DNA of 8,341 nt from an uncultured Lachnospiraceae bacterium (GCA_934394615.1 CAKRRJ010000090.1:1-8341), one strand, 5' to 3'; counted from the stretch's first letter, positions 1 through 7,090 are shown. Notes: generated by a model not told the origin, from the sequence alone. Translations and numbers: made by a program.

Positions 1-116
1 AAGTAGAGTTAATTATTCCTCCAGTTGAACAGCAAAAGATATTTGTAAATTTCGCCAAGAAAATCAACAAATCAAAATTGCAACCACCCCCACAGAAAGG
101 AGGAATCGCATGTTAA
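1..116 (+). CDS. hsdS: Type I restriction enzyme specificity subunit HsdS, C-terminal fragment
   Basis: Partial gene cut by the left window edge. The open frame starts at base 3 and reads VELIIPPVEQQKIFVNFAKK, then a short lysine/proline-rich tail, and stops at TAA 114-116. The 'IPPxExQxxFxxFxxxIxKSK' pattern is the conserved helix that closes the second target-recognition half of HsdS proteins. HsdS directs the HsdM/HsdR complex to its bipartite DNA target. About 37 residues are visible, so target specificity cannot be judged. The stop codon lies 4 bases inside the hsdR start region, so the two genes overlap by 7 bases and are very probably translationally coupled. The identification rests on the tail pattern plus the adjoining hsdR. 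The fragment could also be a truncated or recombined hsdS copy, since such loci often carry silent or inverted copies. Confidence 0.8.
   Translation, partial: VELIIPPVEQQKIFVNFAKKINKSKLQPPPQKGGIAC
96..103 (+). promoter_or_regulatory. Ribosome binding site of hsdR inside the hsdS end
   Basis: AAAGGAGG lies 6 bases before the ATG at 110. It is a near-perfect Shine-Dalgarno sequence embedded in the last codons of hsdS. It fixes the hsdR start and supports coupled translation of the two subunits. Confidence 0.85.
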
Positions 117-3100
117 CCAACTTTGATTACTTAAAAAACGAATCAAAATTCTCCACTTTCGCCGACATTGCCATATCTGCGGAAAAAGTAATTCTCATGG
201 ACCCGGAGGCGAGCATTATCAACAGCCGCCGTGCCATGGAATTTGCGATCAAGTGGATGTATTCGGTTGATAAAGCCTTGGAAATGCCATATAAAGACAA
301 TTTGCAAAGCCTGATGGGAGCAGAAGAATACAGGCAGATTGTGGGGCCAGATATTTGGAGGAGAATGGACTATATCCGCAAGTGCGGAAACAACGTGGCG
401 CATGCAGGAAAACGGTTTGGGCGGGAAGAGGCGATGCTCTGCCTGGAAAATCTGTTTGTGTTTCTGGATTTTGTGGCACATTGTTACGAGAAGCAGCATC
501 GGGATCGTACCTTTGACCGGTCTTTTATTACAGACAGAATTGCAAAGGCGAAGCAGACGAAGCAGGATGCGATTGCGGTAAAAGAGCAGCTTGCGGATAA
601 TCAGAAGAAGCTGCAGCAGCAGGAACTGGATTTGAAGTCCCTAATGGAGGAAAATGCCACGTTAAAGGAAAAGCTGTCGGCCAGAAGAGAAGAAAATCAG
701 CAGACTTATGTGCCGAAGCCGCTAGATCTGTCGGAGTATGAAACAAGAAAATTATACATAGACGCGATGCTTCTGGATGCGGGCTGGACAAAAGGAAGAA
801 ACTGGCTGAATGAAGTAGAGCTTCCGGGAATGCCAAATAAATCCGAGGTGGGATATGCGGATTATGTACTCTATGACGACGCGCAGAGGCCGCTTGCGGT
901 GATTGAGGCAAAAAGAACCTGCGTGGATGTATCGAAAGGCCGGCAGCAGGCAAAACTTTATGCAGATTTACTGGAAAAACAATTCAAACGAAGACCCGTT
1001 ATCTTTTTAACCAATGGGTTTGAAACGCATATTATTGATGGTCAGTATCCAGAACGGAAATGTTCCGGTATTTATTCGAAGCGAGATCTGGAAAAATGGT
1101 TTAATTTAATGACCATGCGGACAAGCCTTCGCAGTATTCAGGTGAACAGAGAGATAGCGGGACGTTATTACCAGGAAGAGGCCATTAAGAAGGTATGTGA
1201 AAGTTTTGATCAGAAAAACAGAAGAAAAGCATTGCTGGTTATGGCAACTGGTTCAGGAAAAACCAGAACGGTCATTGCGTTGACGGATGTGCTTTTAAAA
1301 GCAGGATGGGTAAAAAATATCCTGTTTCTTGCTGACCGGAATTCCCTGGTGACACAGGCCAAGAGAAGCTTTGTGAATATGCTGCCGAACTTATCCTGCA
1401 CGAACCTGGTGGAAGAGAAAGATAATTACAGTGCCCACTGTGTCTTTTCGACTTATCAGACTATGATGAACTGTATTGATACAGCCCGGGATCAGGAAGG
1501 AAAGCTGTTCACCTGCGGACATTTTGACCTGATTTTGTGCGATGAGGCGCATCGTTCTATCTACAATAAATACAAGGATATTTTTACATACTTTGATGCA
1601 CCGTTAGTTGGACTTACTGCAACACCAAAAGATGAGATAGACAAAAATACCTATGAAATTTTTGAACTGGAACATGGAATTCCGACCTATGGATACGACT
1701 TATCTCAGGCCGTAAAGGATGGTTATCTGGTGGATTATGTTTCTGTGGAGACTCGTCTGAAATTTATTGAGCAGGGAATCGTGTACGATGAACTTTCAGA
1801 GGCGGATAAAGAATTGTATGAAGCTACTTTTGAGGAGGAAGATGGAAAGATTCCGGAATCCATTGCTGCATCGGAACTGAACAAATGGGTTTTTAATGAA
1901 GATACCATTCGGAAGGTTCTGGATATTCTTATGACTCAGGGAATCCAGATTGATTATGGTCAGAAACTTGGAAAAACGATTATTTTCGCAAAGAATCATG
2001 CTCATGCAGAAAAAATATTGGAGGTATTTCATAAATACTATCCGCATCTGCCGGATTTCGCGAAGGTTATTGATAACTACATGACATATACTCAAAGTGC
2101 GATTGATGAATTTTCAGATCCGAAGAAAATGCCACAGATTGCAATATCGGTTGATATGCTGGATACCGGAATCGATGTCCCGGAGGTTTTAAACCTTGTA
2201 TTTTTCAAAAAAGTCATGAGCAAGGCGAAGTTTTGGCAGATGATTGGACGGGGGACCAGACTTTGTCCGGGACTTTTGGATGGAGAAGATAAGAATAAGT
2301 TTTATATTTTTGATTTCTGTGGAAACTTTGAATTTTTCCGTCTGAATAAGGGAAAAGCATCCGCCAATATGATTGCCTTACAGGGAGCCGTCTTTAACTT
2401 GCAATTTGAAATTTCGTATAAGCTGCAGGATATCAATTATCAAATTGACCGGCTGATTGCGTACAGAACAGAACTTGTGAGGCAGATGAGCCAAAAGGTA
2501 AAGGAACTTCCGCGAGATAATTTTTCGGTAAAGCAGCACTTAAAATACGTAGATTTGTATTCTTCGGAAGAGAATTACACGAGAATTACCTACGAGGATA
2601 CGCTGATTGTCCGGGAAGAGGTAGCTCCGCTCATTTTGCCGGATGGAGATGAAGCAAGCGCCGTACGTTTTGACGCGCTCCTTTATGGAATTGAACTGGC
2701 GTATCTGATTGGGAAAAAGTATTCCAGAGCAAGAAAAGAATTGCTTAAGAAAGTGTCTGCAGTTGCGGAGGTAGCGAATATACCGGAAATCCAGGCACAG
2801 ACCGATTTTATACAAAGGGTGCTGAATACCGATTATCTGGAGCAGGCAGATATTCATGATTTTGAAGAAATCCGGGAACGGCTCCGAAATCTTATGAAAT
2901 ACATTCCTCGTACAATGTACCGCTATGATGTCAATTATGCCGACGAGATATTGTCAATGGAATGGAAAGAAGCAGAGCTCGATAATGATGATCTGAAGAA
3001 TTATAAAGAAAAAGCCGAATACTATATTCGTCAGCATCAGGATCATATTGTAATAGCGAAACTACGCAAAAATCAGCCGCTTACAGAACACGATATTCAC

Positions 3101-3454
3101 GCACTGGAAGAAATTCTCTGGTCAGAATTGGGAAGCAGAGATGAGTATGTGACAGAATATGGCTCAAAACCACTGGGAGAATTTGTAAGAGAAATCGTTG
3201 GTTTGGATATGAATGCGGCCAAGGAAGCGTTTGCGGATTATCTGACGAATCAGAATCTTGACAGCAGACAGATTTATTTTGTGAATCAGATTATTGAGTA
3301 CATTGTTCACAATGGAATCATGAAGGATCTGTCTGTGCTTCAGGAACCGCCGTTTACAGATCAGGGAAGTATTGCAGAAATTTTTACAGATTTATCTGTA
3401 TGGCAGGGGATTCGTGGTATTATAGAGCACATCAATCAAAATGCGATTGCGTAG
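110..3454 (+). CDS. hsdR: Type I restriction enzyme HsdR (endonuclease/ATP-dependent translocase subunit)
   Basis: HsdR is the motor and nuclease of a type I restriction-modification complex (HsdR2M2S). It translocates unmethylated DNA using ATP and cuts at a distance. The protein has 1114 residues, close to the EcoKI/EcoAI-type length. From the N-terminus: a DUF4145-like helical domain (about 15-125, with RKCGNNVAHAG at 90-100); a charged coiled coil (about 143-197); a PD-(D/E)XK nuclease with D251, E266-A-K268 and the QxxxY motif Q280/Y284; and an SF2 helicase/translocase with Walker A ATGSGKT 379-385, DEAH 478-481, motif III TAT 503-505, motif V DTGID 685-689 and motif VI QMIGRGTR 710-717. 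An EcoEI_R_C-like helical region that contacts the methylase follows from about 850 to the end. All catalytic residues are present and no frameshift is seen, so the subunit looks functional. It shares an operon with hsdS just upstream; hsdM must lie further left. Family assignment is firm; the type IA/IB subclass is inferred. Confidence 0.97.
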   Translation: MLTNFDYLKNESKFSTFADIAISAEKVILMDPEASIINSRRAMEFAIKWMYSVDKALEMPYKDNLQSLMGAEEYRQIVGPDIWRRMDYIRKCGNNVAHAGKRFGREEAMLCLENLFVFLDFVAHCYEKQHRDRTFDRSFITDRIAKAKQTKQDAIAVKEQLADNQKKLQQQELDLKSLMEENATLKEKLSARREENQQTYVPKPLDLSEYETRKLYIDAMLLDAGWTKGRNWLNEVELPGMPNKSEVGYADYVLYDDAQRPLAVIEAKRTCVDVSKGRQQAKLYADLLEKQFKRRPVIFLTNGFETHIIDGQYPERKCSGIYSKRDLEKWFNLMTMRTSLRSIQVNREIAGRYYQEEAIKKVCESFDQKNRRKALLVMATGSGKTRTVIALTDVLLKAGWVKNILFLADRNSLVTQAKRSFVNMLPNLSCTNLVEEKDNYSAHCVFSTYQTMMNCIDTARDQEGKLFTCGHFDLILCDEAHRSIYNKYKDIFTYFDAPLVGLTATPKDEIDKNTYEIFELEHGIPTYGYDLSQAVKDGYLVDYVSVETRLKFIEQGIVYDELSEADKELYEATFEEEDGKIPESIAASELNKWVFNEDTIRKVLDILMTQGIQIDYGQKLGKTIIFAKNHAHAEKILEVFHKYYPHLPDFAKVIDNYMTYTQSAIDEFSDPKKMPQIAISVDMLDTGIDVPEVLNLVFFKKVMSKAKFWQMIGRGTRLCPGLLDGEDKNKFYIFDFCGNFEFFRLNKGKASANMIALQGAVFNLQFEISYKLQDINYQIDRLIAYRTELVRQMSQKVKELPRDNFSVKQHLKYVDLYSSEENYTRITYEDTLIVREEVAPLILPDGDEASAVRFDALLYGIELAYLIGKKYSRARKELLKKVSAVAEVANIPEIQAQTDFIQRVLNTDYLEQADIHDFEEIRERLRNLMKYIPRTMYRYDVNYADEILSMEWKEAELDNDDLKNYKEKAEYYIRQHQDHIVIAKLRKNQPLTEHDIHALEEILWSELGSRDEYVTEYGSKPLGEFVREIVGLDMNAAKEAFADYLTNQNLDSRQIYFVNQIIEYIVHNGIMKDLSVLQEPPFTDQGSIAEIFTDLSVWQGIRGIIEHINQNAIA

Positions 3455-3476
3455 TCCAAATGACGAGTTGTATACT
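3447..3476 (+). promoter_or_regulatory. Possible sigma-A promoter for the Smr gene
   Basis: TTGCGT (3447-3452, overlapping the hsdR stop) is followed after 18 bases by TATACT (3471-3476), giving a predicted start near 3483. The match is moderate. The Smr gene might instead be read from the hsd operon, because no terminator separates them. Confidence 0.3.
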
Positions 3477-3519
3477 GTTCTGATGGACAGAGAAAAGAGA
3501 TACATAAGGAGTGAAAGAA

Positions 3520-3771
3520 ATGAACAGTCCTATCATAGAACTTGACGTACATGGGATGCGCACAGAGGAGGCCGTCCTGGCTATTCAGAAAAAGGTGGAT
3601 CAGGCTGGATCCAGCGTTTATAAGATCCGGGTGATTCACGGCTACAACGGTGGCACGCGCATCCGCTCCGCCATTCGGGAAGAATTCAGCTATGGGCGAG
3701 AACCGAAAGTAAAACGGATCGCTATGGGTGCGAATGAGGGCATCACAGAGCTGATTTTGCGGGAATTATAA
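3520..3771 (+). CDS. Small stand-alone Smr-domain protein
   Basis: An 83-residue soluble protein consisting almost entirely of an Smr (small MutS-related) domain. It opens with IELDVHGMRTEEA (residues 6-18, the LDxHG motif) and contains VIHGYNGGTRIR (38-49), corresponding to the HGxGxGxLR loop, and a C-terminal segment GANEGITELILREL that fits the last strand. Smr domains in MutS2 and related proteins bind or nick nucleic acids, and in Bacillus MutS2 act on stalled ribosomes or mRNA. Short free-standing versions are common in Clostridia, but their role is not established. The usual HG-x-G-x-G loop is altered to HG-Y-N-G-G-T. ATG 3520 is chosen because AAGGAG (3506-3511) lies 8 bases ahead; a GTG at 3511 overlaps that binding site and is unlikely. 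The gene follows hsdR by 65 bases and ends before a strong terminator. No link to restriction is implied. Confidence 0.85.
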   Translation: MNSPIIELDVHGMRTEEAVLAIQKKVDQAGSSVYKIRVIHGYNGGTRIRSAIREEFSYGREPKVKRIAMGANEGITELILREL

Positions 3772-3807
3772 GAAACATTTCAGATAGTATATAGAAGGAA
3801 AAATCAG

Positions 3808-3857
3808 AGTGACCGTTACGGAATGAAATCCATTCCGCAACGGTCACTTTTTATTTT
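3808..3857 (+). terminator. Intrinsic terminator after the Smr gene
   Basis: AGTGACCGTTACGGAATG (3808-3825) pairs with CATTCCGCAACGGTCACT (3831-3848), giving an 18-bp stem with a single A-C mismatch and a 5-base loop. TTTTTATTTT follows immediately. It starts 37 bases after the Smr stop and should end any transcript from the hsd/Smr side, insulating the lctP operon. A short T-run is also present on the other strand (opposite 3800-3804), so it might work weakly in reverse. Confidence 0.93.
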
Positions 3858-3922
3858 CGTCATTTTTACCAATAAAAACAGAGGGGATAGAGAAGCAAAA
3901 AAAGTGTGCAAAAACTCCAAAA

Positions 3923-3936
3923 ACTTGTCGACAAGT
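3923..3936. promoter_or_regulatory. Perfect 14-bp palindrome, possible GntR/FCD-type operator
   Basis: ACTTGTCGACAAGT is its own reverse complement. Its TNGT/ACNA half sites with a 2-base centre resemble operators of FadR/FCD-type GntR regulators, a family that includes lactate regulators such as LldR. A third ACAAG follows at 3939-3943. It lies about 265 bases upstream of the visible lctP promoter, so a direct role is uncertain. Confidence 0.35.
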
Positions 3937-4040
3937 CTACAAGAACAAAGAAAAAAGCATCCCAAAAGAGATGAAGGTTAAAAAAATAACGATAACAGAG
4001 GAAAAATCGACTGTGTAAATAGAGTTCGGGAGAAAATAAT

Positions 4041-4068
4041 ATGTTTATATAGACATGTTTATATAGTC
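4041..4068 (+). repeat. Tandem 14-bp repeat, two copies
   Basis: ATGTTTATATAGAC (4041-4054) is followed directly by ATGTTTATATAGTC (4055-4068), differing at one base. Each copy is also a near-palindrome when the next ATGT/CAT is included (ATGT...ACAT). The 14-bp spacing is not a whole number of helical turns. It lies about 130 bases upstream of the lctP -35 box. It may be a regulator binding array or a remnant of slippage; nothing identifies the binding protein. Confidence 0.6.
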
Positions 4069-4112
4069 ATGACGTAATTTTCATAGTTTGAAGTATGGAT
4101 ATACACGATTTT

Positions 4113-4131
4113 TGCCATCTAAAAAATGGCA
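4113..4131. repeat. Short inverted repeat upstream of lctP
   Basis: TGCCAT (4113-4118) and ATGGCA (4126-4131) form a 6-bp inverted repeat around a 7-base A-rich centre. No T-run follows, so it is not a terminator. It could be an operator or chance in AT-rich DNA. Confidence 0.3.
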
Positions 4132-4184
4132 CTACCAATTACACATTGTTAAAAAAATTACGCCCAAAAACCGCTGGATTTTCT

Positions 4185-4197
4185 TGTAAAAGTTACA
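4185..4197. promoter_or_regulatory. Inverted repeat abutting the lctP -35 box
   Basis: TGTAAAAGTTACA is a perfect 5+3+5 inverted repeat ending 2 bases before the -35 hexamer. Its position suits an activator or a repressor that blocks polymerase. The family of the binding protein cannot be told from the site. Confidence 0.35.
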
Positions 4198-4199
4198 TA

Positions 4200-4228
4200 T
4201 TGCACAAAAAAGTGCGTGTGAATATAAT
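4200..4228 (+). promoter_or_regulatory. Sigma-A promoter of the lctP-etfA operon
   Basis: TTGCAC (4200-4205), a 17-base spacer, then a perfect TATAAT (4223-4228). The predicted start is near 4235. A small inverted repeat GCAC-A6-GTGC (4202-4215) covers the -35 box and spacer and might be an operator. Upstream A-runs could act as an UP element. It is the best promoter match in the window and sits just before the first gene of the operon. Confidence 0.8.
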
Positions 4229-4234
4229 CGCATT

Positions 4235-4344
4235 ATCAAAAATGACCGCGGTACATAAAAAGCATCATGAAATTTCAATCTCGAGAGGAACTGAAAGGGG
4301 CAACAAGGCACTGTATTGGTTGAGTAAATTTGGGAGGTGTTTCT
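4235..4344 (+). promoter_or_regulatory. Leader of lctP with short palindromes and ribosome binding site
   Basis: The predicted ~110-base 5' leader contains three perfect palindromes: ACCGCGGT (4245-4252), TGAAATTTCA (4268-4277) and TCTCGAGA (4279-4286). It ends with GGGAGG (4332-4337), 7 bases before the ATG at 4345. No known riboswitch or T-box pattern was recognised, and no terminator hairpin with a T-run is present. Confidence 0.4.
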
Positions 4345-5886
4345 ATGTTTTTTCTGTTTCTGCTGGCGATGATTCCGATCATCTGGCTGGTGATCGCGCT
4401 GAGTATTTTGAAGATGCCCGGGCATAAGGCCTGTTTCCTTGCATGGGTCCTGACGGCACTGTTATCCATGTTCTGTTGGAAATTCCCGGCAGGGAATATG
4501 GCAACGGCAACGCTGGAAGGTGTGCTGAATGCACTCTGGCCCATCTGCCTGGTCATCATCGCAGCGCTCTTTACCTACAACCTGATCTTAAAGACCGGGG
4601 CGATGGAAGAGATCAAAAAGATGCTGGCCAGTGTATCAAAAGATAAGCGCGTGCTGCTTCTTCTGATCGGCTGGGGCTTCGGAAACTTTATGGAAGGCAT
4701 GGCGGGTTTTGGAACCGCGGTTGCGATTCCGGCATCCATGCTGGCAGGCATCGGGCTTGATCCCATCGGAGCGGTAGTCGGATGTCTGGTAGTCAACTCC
4801 ACCCCGACCGCGTTTGGTTCTGTCGGAGTTCCGACGGTGACGCTGGTTTCCGTAGCCGGAGTAGAGACCATGGCATTATCCACACATGTGGCAATGATTC
4901 AGGCAGTTCTGGTGATCCTTTCCCCGTTCCTTCTGGTGGCAATCGGATCCAGAAGCGTAAAAGCGTTAAAGGGCATGGTCCCCATGATTCTGATCGCGGC
5001 TCTGTCTTACCTGATTCCCTGGTACGCAGCGGCCTGCTTCATCGGACCGGAGCTTCCGGACATCATCGGTTCCATCTGCTCCATGATCTGCATTGTACTG
5101 GCATCAAGAGTGCTGAACCGCAATCCGGCTCCGGAGTATTCCATTGAGGTATCCGGGGAAGCGGCAGACCACAGCTTCACCGTGGGAGAGGGCTTAAAAG
5201 CCTGGTGTCCGTTTGTTCTGATCTTCATTCTGCTGATGGCTACTTCCAATCTGTGTCTGCCGATCCACAATGCGATTGCCGGAATCAAAACTTCCGTGCA
5301 GATTTACAGTGGTGAGAATGCCGGAATGCTTTCCTTCAGCTGGATCAACACGCCGGGCATGATTATTTTTGTGGCAGCCATCATCGGCGGTCTGGTACAG
5401 GGAGCGGCACCGGGAGTCATGGCAGAGGTACTGGTGGAGACACTGAAAAAGTACTGGAAAACCATTGTTACGATCTGTTCTGTTATGGCAACCGCAAAGA
5501 TCATGAGTTACAGCGGCATGATTTCCGACATCGCAAACCTGTTAGTAGAGGTTGCGGGAAGCGCGTATCCGTGCATCGCACCGCTCATCGGAGCAGTCGG
5601 AGCCTTTGTAACCGGATCCGGAACATCCACCTGTGTTTTATTCGGCGGCCTGCAGAGCCAGACCGCAGCGTCCCTTGGATTTGATCCGTCCTGGATGGCG
5701 GCAGCCAATGTATGCGGCGCCGGAATCGGCAAGATGGTCTGCCCACAGAGCATTGCCATTGGCGCAGGCGCCATCGGAGCAGTCGGAGCGGAGAGCAAAA
5801 TCCTGGGAGCAGTATTTCAGTATTTTGCACTGTTCGTAGTACTGGCAGGAGCCATCTGCTACGCAGGCGTGCTGATGGGGATCTGA
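4345..5886 (+). CDS. lctP: L-lactate permease, LctP family
   Basis: A 513-residue integral membrane protein of the LctP/LldP family (TC 2.A.14), which imports lactate (and, in some members, glycolate) together with protons across the cytoplasmic membrane. The sequence is almost wholly hydrophobic segments, consistent with 12 or more membrane helices, beginning with MFFLFLLAMIPIIWLVIALS. Family motifs are clear: GWGFGNFMEGMAGFGTAVAI (about residues 109-128), then the NSTPTAFGSVGVPT block (about 151-164) and a C-terminal GSGTSTCVLFGGLQ segment. Length is normal for the family. ATG 4345 is preferred over an in-frame TTG at 4330, which would overlap the ribosome binding site GGGAGG. It is the first gene of the operon, behind a strong promoter, and is followed after 52 bases by the acyl-CoA dehydrogenase gene with no terminator. 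The substrate is inferred from family; other short 2-hydroxyacids are possible. Confidence 0.95.
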   Translation: MFFLFLLAMIPIIWLVIALSILKMPGHKACFLAWVLTALLSMFCWKFPAGNMATATLEGVLNALWPICLVIIAALFTYNLILKTGAMEEIKKMLASVSKDKRVLLLLIGWGFGNFMEGMAGFGTAVAIPASMLAGIGLDPIGAVVGCLVVNSTPTAFGSVGVPTVTLVSVAGVETMALSTHVAMIQAVLVILSPFLLVAIGSRSVKALKGMVPMILIAALSYLIPWYAAACFIGPELPDIIGSICSMICIVLASRVLNRNPAPEYSIEVSGEAADHSFTVGEGLKAWCPFVLIFILLMATSNLCLPIHNAIAGIKTSVQIYSGENAGMLSFSWINTPGMIIFVAAIIGGLVQGAAPGVMAEVLVETLKKYWKTIVTICSVMATAKIMSYSGMISDIANLLVEVAGSAYPCIAPLIGAVGAFVTGSGTSTCVLFGGLQSQTAASLGFDPSWMAAANVCGAGIGKMVCPQSIAIGAGAIGAVGAESKILGAVFQYFALFVVLAGAICYAGVLMGI

Positions 5887-5938
5887 TCCCTCAGCACTTA
5901 ACTAAGATAATAATTTTCTGAAAGGGAGGAATCAACAT

Positions 5939-7075
5939 ATGAGTTACATTATTTCTGAGGATGGCAAGGAGCTTTTAAAGGATGTCCGCGATTTCTGCGT
6001 CAACGAAGTGAAAGAGCAGGTGAAGGAGTACGATATTACCGGTGAGTGGCCGAAAGAGATTTACGACCAGGCCATCGAGATGCAGCTTCACATGATGGAT
6101 GTACCGGAAGAGTACGGCGGACTGGGCCTGGATCATATGGATCAGGCAGCCATTGTAGAGCAGATCGCATGGGCAGATGCCGGCGTGGCAGTTACCTTAA
6201 ACGGCAACGGCCTGGCATTAAAGCCTGTTCTGTTAGCTGGCAACGAAGAGCAGAAACAGAAATGCTGCGACATCATCATCAACGGAGGTTTTGGTGCATT
6301 TGCTTTAACCGAGCCGAACGCCGGATGTGACGCAGGCGCAGGAAAGACCACCGCAGTCCGTGAGGGCGATGAGTATGTATTGAATGGAAGAAAGTGCTTC
6401 ATCACCAACGCAAGCGTAGCAGATTTCTTTGTCATCACCGCAATGACTGCAAAGGATCAGGGAACCAGAGGCATTTCCGCTTTTCTGGTATACAAAGGAA
6501 CCCCGGGCTTAAGCATTGGCAACCATGAGAATAAGATGGGTGTCCGCTGCTCCACCACCAGCGACGTTCTTCTGGAGGATGTCAGAATCCCGGTAGAGAA
6601 CCGCCTGGGCGAGGAGGGAACCGGATTTATCACCGCCATGAAGACACTGGATCTGGCACGTACCTGGTGCGCAGTCATCGGTACCGGTGTCGCACAGAGA
6701 TGTATCGACGAGGCAGTTGCTTACTCCAAACAGCGTGTTCAGTTCGGCAAGCCGATCTGCAAGAATCAGGCAATCCAGTTTAAAATCGCGGATATGGAGA
6801 TCCGTACCGAGGCATCCAGACAGCTGATCGCTCACGCAATCCGTCTGGCAGATATGGGACTTCCGTTCAGCAAAGAGTCCGCAGCAGCCAAGTGCTTTGC
6901 AGGTGATTCCGTGATGCAGACTTCCATCGACGCAGTACAGATCCTGGGCGGCTACGGTTACAGCCGTGAGTACCCGGTAGAGAAGCTCATGCGCGACGCG
7001 AAGATTTTCCAGATCTTTGAGGGAACCAACGAGATCCAGCGTATGGTAGTCGGCAGAGCTGTAATCGGAAAATAA
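5939..7075 (+). CDS. Acyl-CoA dehydrogenase / enoyl-CoA reductase (short-chain type)
   Basis: A 378-residue FAD enzyme of the acyl-CoA dehydrogenase family, the usual length for bacterial short-chain members. It interconverts an acyl-CoA and its 2-enoyl-CoA, passing electrons to or from an electron-transfer flavoprotein. Visible motifs: AFALTEPNAGCDAG (120-133, signature 1, with Cys130 where Ser is usual), KCFITNA (152-158, flavin contact), RVQFGKP (266-272), QILGGYGY (334-341) and FEGTNEIQ (360-367), which supplies the probable catalytic base Glu361. The segment LDLARTWCAVIGTG (237-250) differs from the usual LDGGRIGIAA-like helix and may mark a subfamily. The ribosome binding site GGGAGG (5924-5929) lies 9 bases before the ATG. 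It sits between lctP and etfBA, so in an anaerobe it probably runs as a reductase, for example of crotonyl-CoA or acryloyl-CoA. Sequence alone does not decide the substrate. Candidates are butyryl-CoA dehydrogenase, acryloyl-CoA reductase (AcrC) or an aryl-acryloyl-CoA reductase like AcdA. Confidence 0.93.
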   Translation: MSYIISEDGKELLKDVRDFCVNEVKEQVKEYDITGEWPKEIYDQAIEMQLHMMDVPEEYGGLGLDHMDQAAIVEQIAWADAGVAVTLNGNGLALKPVLLAGNEEQKQKCCDIIINGGFGAFALTEPNAGCDAGAGKTTAVREGDEYVLNGRKCFITNASVADFFVITAMTAKDQGTRGISAFLVYKGTPGLSIGNHENKMGVRCSTTSDVLLEDVRIPVENRLGEEGTGFITAMKTLDLARTWCAVIGTGVAQRCIDEAVAYSKQRVQFGKPICKNQAIQFKIADMEIRTEASRQLIAHAIRLADMGLPFSKESAAAKCFAGDSVMQTSIDAVQILGGYGYSREYPVEKLMRDAKIFQIFEGTNEIQRMVVGRAVIGK

Positions 7076-7090
7076 AATAGAAAATCCGTT

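Larger units (their letters stand above)
3858..4199. other. AT-rich intergenic region with several short repeats, no gene seen
   Basis: This stretch between the terminator and the lctP promoter is rich in A-runs. Small open frames that cross it on either strand lack a ribosome binding site, a recognisable domain or plausible composition. It contains a perfect palindrome (3923-3936), a tandem 14-bp repeat (4041-4068), an inverted repeat (4113-4131), a Rex-like half site (TTGTTAA, 4146-4152) and an inverted repeat next to the promoter (4185-4197). Its unusual length for a clostridial promoter region suggests regulatory content for the downstream operon. Confidence 0.6.

Noticed and set aside
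110..3454. Type III restriction enzyme or stand-alone defence helicase-nuclease
   Set aside because: The domain order (DUF4145-like, nuclease, translocase, EcoEI-like C-terminus) and the hsdS tail directly upstream fit type I HsdR.
3511..3519. GTG start for the Smr gene at 3511
   Set aside because: The GTG overlaps the AAGGAG ribosome binding site, which is placed correctly for the ATG at 3520.
4330..4344. TTG start for lctP at 4330
   Set aside because: It would overlap the GGGAGG site that is well placed for ATG 4345, and the ATG gives a typical membrane-protein N-terminus.
3858..4344. CRISPR array, riboswitch or small RNA gene in the long intergenic region
   Set aside because: Only two copies of one 14-bp unit are present with no spacers, and no known riboswitch core or separate terminated transcript was recognised.
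4095..4427. Open frame of 110 codons crossing the lctP promoter and start
   Set aside because: It has no ribosome binding site, no recognisable domain, contains the promoter and leader, and runs into lctP in another frame.
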